From Hemerocallis citrina (lineage: Eukaryota > Streptophyta > Magnoliopsida > Asparagales > Asphodelaceae): 64,000 bases of DNA. Positions 32,978-44,479 of the stretch are shown here, piece after piece. Location: positions 2,510,501 to 2,574,500 of the forward strand of contig CM030360.1 of NCBI GenBank assembly GCA_017893485.1. Direction: 5' to 3'. The translations under genes were made by a program, and so were the position numbers. Below the pieces are notes generated by a model. That model was not told the origin of the DNA and searched no databases. It was given only the letters and a program-made list of their open reading frames with translations. How positions within the stretch are numbered: position 1 is the first letter of the stretch; every line of letters begins with the position of its first letter.

Positions 32978-35900
32978 TCCGGCTCCGAGGCCAGCTCGTC
33001 AGCCCGTTCCGAGAAGGAAGCGGAGTCTCTAGAGACGTCTTGGTCCTTGGGCGACTATAGGGTGAAACAGGAGGTTCCGTCAGATCCCGACGGTAGGGGT
33101 GACGTGGTCTTCGTCGTGTCGCCTTTGAGATCCCGTAGGCCGGGGAAGGAGCCCGTGGATGAGGGCGAGGAGGAGGAGGAGGAGGAAGAGGAGGACGACG
33201 ACGAAGAGCATGATTCCGAGGGAGAGGGAGATGTTGAGGATGAAGAGGGTGACGAGGAGGAGCAGGATGACGAGGAGGAACAGGATGACGAGGAGGATCA
33301 GGACCCCGAGGGGGAGGGTGCCGTTGAGGATGAGGAAGACTCCGATCGGGGCGCCGGGGAGGTCGCTACTCGAGGAGGTGCGGGGGAAGGCATCGAAGGA
33401 CTAGCAGCCGAGGGCGAGGGTGATCTCCCCCCTCTGCCACCTCTATCGAAACCCTCTCCTGAGAGGAAGGCTCATCCTCGTAGGAGGAAGAGAAAGTTGA
33501 GCCTTCCGAATAGCCCCCCTCCACCGGACAAATATGCTACTAGACCGGGGTTCGAGTTTGCCCCAGTTACCTTTAAAAATCCGGGGTCGATTAGGATGTA
33601 CCCTGAAGATGTTAAGGATCTCGACCCTCTTCCCTCCGTGTCGGGTGACACGAGTAGGGTGAAGATCAGGATGGATGGTATTCCATGCGCTCTGATGGTG
33701 GACTATCTGCACATCTTGAGGGCGGACTACTTCATTCCCAAGGAGTTCGAGCTTCTGATTCCGAGCCCCGGCATTCGCCCAACTACTGCTCTCGCGCCGG
33801 GTTACTGTTTTTTCCCCGAGGATGCTTTTATCTCGAGGCTTGGGCTATCGCTGCACCCCTTCATTAAGAGGGTCTTGAATTGGGTGAAGCTAAGCCCGAT
33901 GCAGTACAGCCCCAACTCTTGGAAGCACCTGGTCTGCTTCATTTTGAAGTGCCAAGAGAAGGGGGTCAAGCCGAGGCTGACGTACTTCCGCGCCATCTTG
34001 GGGATTAGCTCGTTGGGCGATGCGAAGGGGATTTTCTACTTCACGCCCAGGCCTCATAAGAAGGTGATGCACGGCCATCCGGATTCCATCAAAGGGTAGA
34101 AAGAGAAGTACGTTATAGTCCGGAGCAAGAAGACTTGGGGGATTCCCACCGCTTGGAACTTTTTCAAGCCGAACCATAAGCCTCCGAAGCGTATTGAGCT
34201 GACTGAGAAAGAGTGGGCGAAGGTGGAGAAGATCGTCGGGGGGCATAGCATAGGATGGCCTCGAGCGACGGAGATGCACCTGGCCCGAGCCGGACTGAGC
34301 CCGGCCGAACCTAGTATGTTTTTGTTCTGAATTTTTGTATCTTTCTGCCTTCGTGTTAACGTTAGCCTCCCTTCTTCTATTTTGCAGAGATGAAAGCCAA
34401 TCAGCTCGACAGCAGGCGGACCTTGTTGGAGGTTGTCACCAAGAGGAGGGCGGAGAAGGAGAAGAAGGCGAAGCAGGATGCGGTGGCAGCTCCTCAGAGC
34501 GCGGGAGCCAATAAGGGACCGACCTCAGTGGCTGTGGAGCTGTCCCCGAAGAGATCCAAGAAGCACCACCACACGCCGAAGGCATCTAGGGAGGCGGGGG
34601 GAAGCTCGGGCAGCAAGAAAACCTCCGAGGTCCCAGAGCAGAGGCTTCCCCCAACTCGGCCCACAGCTGCGCAGATGGTTGGACAACAGGGGCTTAGGCC
34701 ACATGCCCCTAATTGATCGGTTCTTGCAGGGGACTCCCTGCTTGAGGGACCCGTGTCCATTGAGGTGGTTAGGAACACCGCCACCTAGCGAGATCGCATG
34801 GCGCTCGCGATGTAGACGTCTGAGATGGCCTTCATGCGATGGTCTCAGGCGCAGCTCTCGGTGAGTGGTTGTACTCTTGTGCTGAGTTTAGATTCTAGGA
34901 TTTTTTCTAATCTTTCCTTCCTCGGATAGGCGATGCTTCATGGGCAGCACTTTCAGAAGTGCTTGGAGAAGGAGATCCTCGTCAAGAGGAGGAACGCGGA
35001 GAAGTATCTCCGCGAACTGAACAAGGCGACGGACGAGCTAAAGGAGGCTCGGGGCATGGAGGCCGTCCACGAGGCCCAGCTGGTCTCGATGGTCGAGCAC
35101 TATAAGGCGGACGTGGACCGCCTCAATGAGAAGGCCCGGGTGGAGGCTGAGAAGGCGAAGAAGGCCATGGCGGAGGCGGAGATCACGATGGGGATGCCCT
35201 AATCCTGGTGCAGGACGAGGCCCATGACAGGGCCAAGGAGCATTTCCGGCTAATCTATTTGGACTAGAGGGTCGACCACCTCCACTACAATTGGCAGCTG
35301 GAGCATCTGCCGACACCCGGTGGCGAGGAGATGAGGGGCGACCCGACTGAAGAAGAGGTGCCACCCCCCTCTCAAGCATAGTTTAGGTTTTTCTTTTTTG
35401 CTTTTGTATATGCCTCGCGCGGACTAGCCACCGCATTTTGTAGCACAATTTTTGAAATTAATGAAAGATAATTTTTGGCCGATGCTCCATGACTTGCTTT
35501 TTTAGTTTTTTTTGTGACTTGTTGTTTCTCTCGTCTTTTTGATAGACGCACGAGGTCTTGGGTGCCGACCCTATTTCTGCCGAGGCCTCCTTGGTCCGAG
35601 CAGGACCGGAGGCCATGGAGGCGGCTCTGGCTCGTCAACTAAAATAGGCTCGGGACCGAGCGGCCGCTGTGAATTATTTTATGAACAAGTCTACGGAGCT
35701 CGGCATGGAGGTCGCTCGTCTGAGGAAATCCGTAGCCGGCCAGGACTGGTGGGTAATCGAGACGAACTGGTCGATCTCGGATGCCTCGAGTAGGCGGTCG
35801 GCTTCAGAGTCTTTCCTTCGTGAGGCCATAGTTGAGAAAGAGTTGGAGATCCGAAGGTTGAAGCTGGTGCTAGGCGCTGGTTTGATTGAGGGGGCGAGCA

Positions 35901-36046
35901 ATTCGGTACCAGGGCCATCTACGACCTTTTTATTGGAGAGGGCCCAGCCTGATGATGCGGGAAGCTCGGTGGCAGGGGAGCCTTCCCTGGTTGGGCAGGC
36001 CGAGCGTGGGAGGGAACCCGAAGGGAGCACCGAATTTGAGTTTTAA
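32978..36046 (+). pseudogene. antisense extra ORF of Tat element (copy C), near full length
   Basis: After a leader exon, an exon opens at about 32978 (AG acceptor) and reads a Ser-rich start, an acidic tract (about residues 60-110, nearly all Glu/Asp, 33159-33360), a basic patch (about 33460-33500) and the Transposase_28-like domain with FELLIPSPGIRP and LHPFIKRVLNWVKLSP. TAG at 34097-34099 stands where copy A has Trp (KG*KEKY versus HWKEKY), after which the frame continues. Intron 34314-34387 has the same phase as in A and B. Exon 34388-34860 is Lys/Arg-rich with a stop at 34714-34716. Exon 34930-about 35357 is coiled coil (VKRRNAEKYLRELNKATDEL). The last exon, 35546-36046, is again heptad-rich and ends STEFEF. 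Acidic, basic and coiled-coil parts suggest a nuclear, nucleic-acid-associated protein; this is inference. Confidence 0.75.
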
Positions 36047-36730
36047 GCCGAGTGTGAGTGATTTGTATGCTTTTCATTGTATTTGTTCCGCCGTTACCAG
36101 CGTGCAATGAGTAATAATAAAAAGAACTCCCGACTTCTTTAACCTTGACAATTTCATTGAGTGAGAATTGCTGACGGGCTCGGCCTTATAGGGGGTCACC
36201 GCCGAGGTGGAAGACCATGCGGTTACTTTGACCAGGCAGCTCATGAGCAGTGGCGTTTTGCTTTTCGATAATCATTAATGATGAAGTTTCGCCTTCTGCC
36301 GTTTGGAATTTCCAGACGCAATAACTGCGCTTCTCAGGGGGCTATATAACCCCCCTCCGCTCCTTGTTGGTGGTCAAGAATTGAGAATGGTTGATTTGCC
36401 ATTCGATTTGGGTGCCTGCCGAAGGCGGACGCCCCAAAATTAGAACTTTTGTCTGAGGGCTCCGGATTGGTGGCGCATCAATCACCCTCGAACAATTCGG
36501 GATTTTTGCCTTGAGGGCCGCAAGACCCCGGGTTGTTCGTTGGTGAGTGGTGGGCCGATCAATTGATTTGGAGGCTCAGAGGATCGGAGAGAGCCTTTAG
36601 TCAGTAGCTCCCCTGCCGCCCTCGAACAATTCGGGGTTTTGGTTTTTAAAGCTGCAAACCTCGAGTTGCTCGCGGGTGAGAGGAGGGGTCAAACAACGAC
36701 TCGAAGCTCGAGGTGTTTGCCGAAAGCGGG
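36047..36730 (+). other. 3' flank of antisense gene with poly(A) signal and a TATA/C-rich module
   Basis: AATAAAA at about 36115 suits polyadenylation of the antisense transcript. At 36343-36349 TATATAA is followed by a C-rich tract (ccccctccgctcc), resembling the antisense promoter. No ORF of note follows on the plus strand. The remaining sequence (36420-36730) contains degenerate 'cctcgaacaattcggg' repeats. Confidence 0.5.
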
Positions 36731-39023
36731 CGCCCTAAACCTTAATGAAAACTTTGTTGAAGTGGTCGTGGTGGACGGTCGCCGCCGAGCGTATCAGTCG
36801 AGTGGTTTTGAAGAAAGCCACGGCTTTGCTCGGGGTCGACGACGAGCCCCCACACTTGTTCTCAGGAAGACGGTATGGGTGTAGCTGGCATTTGCCACCG
36901 TGTGCATAGGTTGGTGGGCTTGAAGAAGCCCAAACCATGCTAGGGGCACATGCCGAGCCCCCATACCGGGAAGAAAGCCGGTAATGGGCGTAGCTGAACG
37001 TAGTTGCCGAGTGCTTCGGTCGAGTGGCTTTGAAGAAAGCTACGGCCTTGCTCGGGGTCGACGACGAGCCCCCACACATGTTCTCAGGAAGATGGTACGG
37101 GTGTAGCTGGCGGTTGCTTCTGTACGCATAGGTTGGTGGGCTTGAAGAAACCCAAACCATGCTATGGCCAGATGTCGAGCCCCCACACCGGGGAGAAAGC
37201 TGGTAATGGGCGTAGCTGAACGTAGTCGCCGAGCATATCGGTCGAGTGGTTTTGAAGAAAGCCACGGTCTTGCTCGGGGTCGACGCCGGGCCCCACACTT
37301 GTTCTCAGGAAGATGGTACGGGCATAGCTTGCGGTTGCCGCCATGTGCATAGGTTGATGGGCTTGAAGAACCCAAAACCATGCTAGGGGCAGATGCCGAG
37401 CCCCCACACCAGGGAGAAAGCCGGTAATGGGCATAGCTGAACGTAGTCGCCGAGCGTATCGGTCGAGTGTCTTTGAAGAAATCCACGGCCTTACTCGGTG
37501 TCGACGACGGGCCCCCACACTTGTTATCAGGAAGACGGTATGGGCGTAGCTGGCGGTTGCCGCCGTATGCATAGGTTGATGGGCTTGAAGAAGCCAAAAC
37601 CATGCTAGGGGCAGATGCCGAGCCCCCACACCGTAGAGAAAGCCGGTAATGGGCATAGCTGAACGTAGTCGCCGAGCGTATCGGTCGAGTGGCTTTGAAG
37701 AAAGCCACGGCCTTGCTCGGGGTCGACGATGGGCCCCCACACTTGTTCTCAAGAAGACGGTACGGGCGTAGCTGGCGGTTGCCACCGTGTGCATAAGTTG
37801 ATGGGCTTGAAGAAGCCAAAACCATACTAAGGGCAAATGCCGAGCCTCCATGCCGGGAAGAAAGCCGGTAATGGGCGTAGCTGAACGTAGTCGCCGAGCG
37901 TATCGGTCGAGTGGCTTTGAAGAAAGCCACGGCCTTGCTCGGGGTTGACAACGAGCCCCCACACTTGTTCTCAGGAAGGCGGTACAGGTGTAGCTGGCGG
38001 TTGCCGCCGTGTGCATAGATTGCTAGGCTTGAAGAAGCCAAAACCATGCTTGGGGCAGATGCCGAGCCTCCATTCCAGGGAGAAAGTTGGTAATGGGCGT
38101 AGCTGAACGTAGTCACTGAGCGTATCAATCGAGTGGCTTTGAAGAAAGCCACAACCTTGCTTGGGGTCGACGACGAGCCCCCACACTTGTTCTCAGGAAG
38201 GCGGTACAGGTGTAGCTGGCGGTTACCGCCGTGCGCATAGGTTGCTGGGCTTGAAGAAGCCAAAACCATGCTAGGGGCAGACGCCGAGCCCCCACACCGT
38301 GGAGAAAGCCGGTAATGGGCGTAGCTGAACGTAGTCGCCAAGCGTATCGGTCGAGTGGCTTTGAAGAAAGCCACGGCTTTGCTCGGGGTCGACGACGGGC
38401 CCCCACACTTGTTCTCAAGAAGACAGTACAGGCATAGCTGGCGGTTGCCACCGTGTGCATAAGTTGATGGGCTTGAAGAAGCCAAAACCATACTAGGGGC
38501 AAATGCCGAGCCCCCACACCGGAAAGAAAGCCGGTAATGGGCGTAGCTGAACGTAGTCGCCGAGCGTATCGATCGAGTGGCTTTGAAGAAAGCCACGGCC
38601 TTGCTCGGGGTCGACGACGAGCCCCCACACTTGTTCTCAGGAAGGTGGTACAGGTGTAGCTGGCGGTTGCCGCCGTGTGCATAGATTGCTGGGCTTGAAG
38701 AAGCCAAAACCATGCTTGGGGCAGATGCCGAGCCTCCATACCGGGGAGAAAGCTGGTAATGGGCATAGCTGAACGTAGTCGCCGAGCGTATCGGTCGAGT
38801 GGCTTTGAAGAAAGCCACAACCTTGCTCGGGGTCGACGACGAGCCCCCACACTTGTTCTCGGGAAGGCGGTACAGGTGTAGCTGGCGGTTATCGCCGTGG
38901 GCATAGGTTGCTGGGCTTGAAGAAGCCAAAACCATGCTAGGGGCAGACGCCGAGCCCTAATATTGGGGAGAAAGCCGGTAATGGGCATAGCTGAACGTAG
39001 TCGCCGAGCATATCGGTCGAGTG
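36731..39023. repeat. 222-bp tandem array (copy C), main part
   Basis: About ten units with the landmark 'cccccacacttgttctcagg' every 221-223 bp. Because 222 is a multiple of three, frames stay open through many units on the minus strand (for example 38935-37040 and 39081-38125, in different frames). The array continues for part of a unit at 50226-50300, after the chromovirus. Confidence 0.95.
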
Positions 39024-40531
39024 TGTAACGCCTCGAATCCCAAATACACTGAATTCGAGATGTTCTACAGGATCTTTTCACTTTCTTTAGTACAATTTTA
39101 CAGGGAAATTAAAACTTTTCATCATACACCAGAGATTACATCAGTATTACACTTTTCTTTTGCACAGCAGAAGTAAAATTTACAACAATTGAATAAAAGT
39201 ACAACAGCATGATATAATCTTTAAGCATCCATTCCTCTTTAATCTTTAACAAGTCATTTACCTGCATATAAGACTGTGGGTACGTCAGTTTATTCAACCG
39301 ACGAACATTATACACGACCATCCTCTCTATGCCGGAAATAGTATAACTTAACTTTCCATATTTAACAAACACAAACTTGTCACATTCAAACTAAAGGGAC
39401 CACCCTATTGATGTCGTGTTGTGATTGTGCACTTAATCCTTAATGCATTTATTTATGTTACATGACACTAATGCGCACTTGTTCGGATTCTATGCATCCC
39501 ATACTACATAGGTCCGAGGGCAAGCCCTTATTCGTTCTTCATCTTTGTAGGGTTCGATCCCTCGCCATGACTTAATCTACTACTGTAACTACGGTAGTGT
39601 CTTAGATGATCTATGAGTGCAAGCACGTGTACAGAAACTGGAGGGAAATCCCACGTCATGTCACGACGCATCGTGAAGAACTTATGGACAATTCAGCCTC
39701 CTTCATGGCACATGATTCTCATGCAGTCACCAAACATCCCACAAGTGTCACCACAGGGACGGTACCCTGGAGCAGTATCCACGTCATGTCACGACGCATC
39801 GTGAAGAACCTGTGAAATACTCTCCGCCGCAAATCCGATGGTCCTCACTCGTGTTTTTCTCCTACTTTCATCACGTCTCCACTATGTGCTAATCCTTAGT
39901 TTAATTAAAAATCATGAACAAAAATTAAATCTCTAGAGTTAGCCTCTCCACTGAGCCGGACTTATTCATTTATTTCAACATGACCAACCTTGGTCTAATT
40001 TCATTTCATTTCCTTTCATTTCTCAATGCCGGGGGAGACTTAGCTACTCTATTTCAATTTTCATTTCACAATCTTCAACTTATAAACTTTTCATGTCGAG
40101 TTCTCATACTCACATGTATATTCTCTTTTCAATTCATGATTTCAATTTTGTTCACAAGTCCATAATTGCACATAAATTGCATATACTTATCAATTATCAC
40201 ATCACAATAATTCCACATTACTAAACAATGTACACACTTCATATATTGTTCCACAAGTGATAAAATAATTGCATCATGTCACAATAACCACATTTCTTTT
40301 TGCCAAATCAACTCTTAATGTTCAATTCACTTATTCTTTCAAGTTATAAATTCATATCAATAATCTATATCGAACCATATGTCTATTTATGCATTTTAAC
40401 TCCAAACCATAGTTAAATTCATTCAAATAATTCCCAAACTATTTTTAGAAAGTCCCTTACATTTTTAGAAGAATATATATATTTTTTTCATAATTTTTCG
40501 ATACATAAAACTCCCAAAAATTATATTTTTT

Positions 40532-40612
40532 CATCTTGCCGATAGCAAGATTCGAACCCAAGCACACCACCGACACAGCCCAAAGCACAGGCCACTAGGC
40601 CGGTTGCCGCCA
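40532..40612 (-). other. tRNA-like module A in chromovirus LTR
   Basis: In element sense it shows GGTTCGAATCT (40558-40548), one base off the pol III B-box consensus, and CGGCCTAGTGG (40602-40592), close to an A box. Arm pairing is poor, so it is not a working tRNA. The same module is at about 48159-48239 in the other LTR. Confidence 0.5.
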
Positions 40613-40626
40613 CAGTATAAAAGGCA

Positions 40627-40651
40627 ACTGAGAGCTATAAATGCTCTCAGT
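40627..40651. repeat. perfect 9-bp hairpin in chromovirus LTR
   Basis: ACTGAGAGC, a 7-base loop TATAAAT, then GCTCTCAGT. It lies between the two tRNA-like modules and next to TATAAAAGG (40616-40624, plus strand). It is conserved in the other LTR at about 48254-48278. Confidence 0.8.
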
Positions 40652-40692
40652 CCGCTGATTAACTGTTTTGAAAGAACTTAAACAAAATAATG

Positions 40693-40776
40693 TTGATCCT
40701 GGGATTCGAACCGATCACGGCAGAGAACCCAGCGTGACACTGTGACCACTCGAGCTACATGCTCGGGTTGTTACAG
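40693..40776 (-). other. tRNA-like module B in chromovirus LTR
   Basis: In element sense: TAGCTCGAGTGG (40757-40746), close to an A box, and GGTTCGAATCC (40712-40702), a perfect B box, 33 nt apart as in tRNA genes. The T-stem does not pair properly, so it is tRNA-derived rather than a functional tRNA. The other LTR has it at about 48320-48403. Confidence 0.6.
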
Positions 40777-42610
40777 TGTGCGTTAAATTCTTTTTAGATT
40801 AATACCCACTGTTATAAAATTATTTCGATGTTCAACCAACCCTTGTTTCTTATTGCTTTTGTAAAAATCACTGAAAATCTCCAAATCAATTCTTATTCAT
40901 ATGAGTTTCATACCAGTAAGATAAAAATAATTTTTTGTACTAATAAATTATATTTTTCACTCTAGTCAAAGAATTGTTCATTAAGCTAATATATTTTTAA
41001 TTTTCGACATTGGTTAACACTTATTCTTCAAATCTCTTCTATCCAAAATTCCTTATACAAATTTGCTAATATTAATCTTTTATCTAACACATAAATCTAC
41101 TTTCTTTGAATTTGTCCAACCCCACAATAATTAAGGAGGTCTCTTCACAAATTAGCACTAACAAGGCATTAGTTTTCTTTTTCATGCAATTAGTGATGGC
41201 AAAATGTGTTTTCTTTAAATCAACATACACTTCTAGTTCAATCATGTGCATCACAAATTAATATATAGTCACTTATCAATTATTAGGTCCACACATCAAA
41301 CATACAAGAAAGTTGCTCCTTCAAAAAGCGTGCTCTTTCTTAATCAATTTGCATACTTCAATTTTTCAATTAAACTAACATCCTCATTAGTATTCTCAAG
41401 CATCAATACTAACATCATTCATTTATTCTAATGAGCATGGAGAATTTTATCTACAACTTAATTAACAATAATAATCACATGCACATTGTTCATTAACATA
41501 CCAATCAATTTGTAAACTAACTTTTCATAAAAATGTATTTTACTAACATTTTCCATGAATTATTTCTAATTAGGAACAAAGATAATCAACTCACTTTGTA
41601 ATCACATTCTTATGGCATACAATCACACATAATTCACATATCAATGATTCAATCAACTAGAGATCATTTATTCAATTAAAGGCGCATTCTTATTAATCAT
41701 TTTTCATGCAATTTGTTAATGAGATCTAGCATAGTTCTCTATATTAGAAATTTGAAATGTTTACCCACCTTGAATGGAGAGAAAAACACACAAAGCAACC
41801 AAGTCCTTGCAACACGATGCACCTCCTCCTAGCCGAATGCGAGCACAAGCTCCAAGCCACCAAGCAAAACCGAATGCCTTCCCCCTACAATAGCCGGCCT
41901 CTCCTCCTTGGAACAAGCAAGCAATCCCACACAAACTCTCTATCTTTTATAACTCACACTAATATTAAAATAAGACTATAGTTTGGAAAGATATAATTTG
42001 CATATGAAAATAGCCATGAGAGGGGGGGTATTTATACTAGAAAACAAGTGAAATGGAGGGCCAAGATTGATTAGTTGGTTGTAGGATGGAGGGCCAAGAT
42101 TAGAGTAGGAGTTATAAAAACTACCCACATCCACAAAACCACCTCCATGAACACCATGACTAAATTCAAAACTCCCTCCAAAAGAATGTGCCAACCGGCC
42201 ACCATAAAGAGTGTGCATTGCACGTGTACGTGTAGTGCACGTGCATGCAACTAGGCCAAAATTGTACATTTTAATTTTGTACAAAAATAAAATAGTTATA
42301 AAATAGTCTTCTACATGACAAGTTTAAATAAAAAGGAGATTAATCCATGGGCTTTATTTTGGGCCAAAATAGTTATTAAAATAAATAAAGTAAAATACAA
42401 TTGGGCTTTTAAGAAAAAGGGCTTTTTAATTAAATTAAAGTAAGGCTTTTTATTTGTTTAAAGAAAGGCTTTTTGTACAAAAATAATTTGAGAAAATATA
42501 TTTAAATATTTATACACATCATAATAAAATAATCCAAACAAAATATTGCACGTGCACACTACGTGCAAAATAAAATAATTTTTCATTAATTGAAAAATCA
42601 GGGTATTATA

Positions 42611-42626
42611 GCACTCCCTCCTTAGA
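42611..42626 (-). other. polypurine tract of chromovirus
   Basis: TCTAAGGAGGGAGTGC on the minus strand, next to the 3' LTR. Confidence 0.85.
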
Positions 42627-42713
42627 ATAGTTCCGTCCCCGGAACTACAATCAAGAGCGAGGAAAACAAACAATACAACACAACAACAAAAACAAAAAGA
42701 TACAAAAATACAA

Positions 42714-44093
42714 TCAAGCAAAAAGCTCAGGATAGTCCTTCAACATCCTCTCCTCAGATTCCCAAGTAGCCTCTTCAACCAAGTGGTTTCTCCAGACTAC
42801 CTTGACCATCGGTATCGTCTTATTCCTCAAGACTTTCTCTCGACGATCAACAATCTCAACAGGAGACTCGATGTAATTCAGGTCTAACTGCAAACCTTCC
42901 GGCACTTCAGGCAAATGATGACTCGGGTCTGGAATATAACCTCTCAACATAGACACATGAAAGACATTGTGCACTTGAGACAACTCTTCCGGTAATTCAA
43001 GCCGGTAAGCCGTTTTCCCGATCCTTTTCAATATCTTATACGGGCCTATAAACCTCGGGGCTAACTTCCCGCCTTTGCCAAAACGAACCACACCTTTACT
43101 GGGCGATACCTTCAGAAAGACGAAGTCACCAACCTCAAACTCAAGGTCCCTTCTCCGGTTGTCTGTATAGCTTTTCTGCCTGCTCTGAGCTTCCACCAAC
43201 CTTTTCCTGATCAGATCAATCTTCTCAGAAGTTTGCTGTACAAGCTCAGGACCAAACAACTGACGCTCCCCAACTTCAAACCAACAAACAGGAGTCCTGC
43301 ACTTCCTGCCATACAGAGCTTCGTACGGCGCCATCCCGATGCTAGCCTGAAAACTGTTGTTGTAGGCAAATTCCACCAAAGGTAAATGCCTTTCCCAACT
43401 GCCTCCGAAGTCTAGTATACAACACCGCAGCATATCCTCAAGAATACGGTTGACTCTCTCGGTCTGCCCATCGGTTTGCGGATGAAAAGCAGTGCTGAAA
43501 TCTGTCTTGGTACCCAAAGCTGTCTGAAGACTCCTCCAGAAATGCGAAGTAAACCGCGCATCTCGATCAGACACAATAGTTGATGGAACGCCATGAAGCC
43601 GGACAATCTCACCAACATACATCTCAGCCAACTTGTCCATCGAAGCAGTGAGTTTCATCGCCAAAAAGTGAGCGGACTTGGTTAGTCGATCGACTATAAC
43701 CCAAATTGCATCATTGCCTTTAGAACTCTTAGGCAATCCCGTGATGAAATCCATACTGATGTTATCCCACTTCCATTCCGGAATAGGTAACGGCTGTAAT
43801 AGACCTCCGGGTCTCTGATTTTCGGCTTTGACTTGCTGACAAACCTCACACTTCGCCACAAATTCAGCTACATCCCGCTTCAAACCTGACCACCAGAAAT
43901 GCTGTTTGATGTCTTTGTACATCTTAGTACTCCCAGGATGTACAGACAAAAGAGTAGCATGCGCCTCCTGAAGAATACTCTCTTTCAGGTCCGCCTGATT
44001 TGGAACGCACAGTCTATCTCCGAACCACAGCACTCCATCCCTGATTTGAAATCCGAGCAACCTGCCAGCGCCAACCCGCTCCTTCATCTCCAA
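42714..44093 (-). pseudogene. chromovirus integrase with chromodomain (frame intact, cut off from RT)
   Basis: About 459 residues are open. The zinc-binding HHCC part has [10 protein letters not shown] and CEVCQQ. The catalytic core has Asp in SMDFITGLP, Asp in VSDRDARF and Glu in [18 protein letters not shown] module (RFIGPYKIL) follows, and the C-terminus carries a chromodomain ([11 protein letters not shown] ... [16 protein letters not shown]) that in such elements directs integration to chromatin marks. The integrase itself looks intact. It is out of frame with the preceding RNase H and separated from it by a stop, so it could not be made as part of the normal polyprotein. Confidence 0.9.
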
Positions 44094-44110
44094 ATATTAG
44101 CATCAACCTC

Positions 44111-44479
44111 CTAACTTGCAATGATCCTTGTATTCAGTGTAGGCTGAAGCCTTAACCGAGCCAAAGATGCTCCCAATCCTTGCAAGACAACTTCAATACC
44201 TGCCCGATCCAACTCCTCAATCAGATGCTTCTGAGTTGTAATCAAACTGGCTAAACTGCTCTTGCGACTAAGTGCATCAGCAACAACATTAGCCTTTCCA
44301 GGATGATACTTGATCTCAGGTCGCATGTCCTCAAGGACTTCCAACCATCTTCGCTGCCTCAGATTGAGATCCCTCTGCTGATATATATACTTCAAGCTCT
44401 TATGGTCCGTGTACATGTTCAACTTCTCACCGTACACGTAGTGCCTCCATTGCTTCAGAGCAAAGATAATCGCAGCCAA
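44111..44479 (-). pseudogene. chromovirus RNase H C-terminal part (frameshifted)
   Basis: It reads [21 protein letters not shown] sequence, then MYTDHKSLKYIYQQ (catalytic Asp) and HPGKANVVADALSRK (final catalytic Asp). It is in another frame from the RT segment; the shift lies near a T-run at about 44500. It ends with TAG before the integrase frame. Confidence 0.85.

Larger units (their letters stand above)
39024..42610 (-). repeat. 3' LTR of chromovirus
   Basis: 3587 bp. On the minus strand it begins TATAATACCC (TG changed to TA) and ends GGCGTTACA. It differs from the 5' LTR by lacking a 73-bp repeat unit and having 12 bp that the 5' LTR lacks. Confidence 0.95.

Noticed and set aside
40532..40776. 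Functional tRNA genes in the chromovirus LTR
   Set aside because: A and B boxes are present but acceptor and T stems do not pair, so they are described only as tRNA-like.
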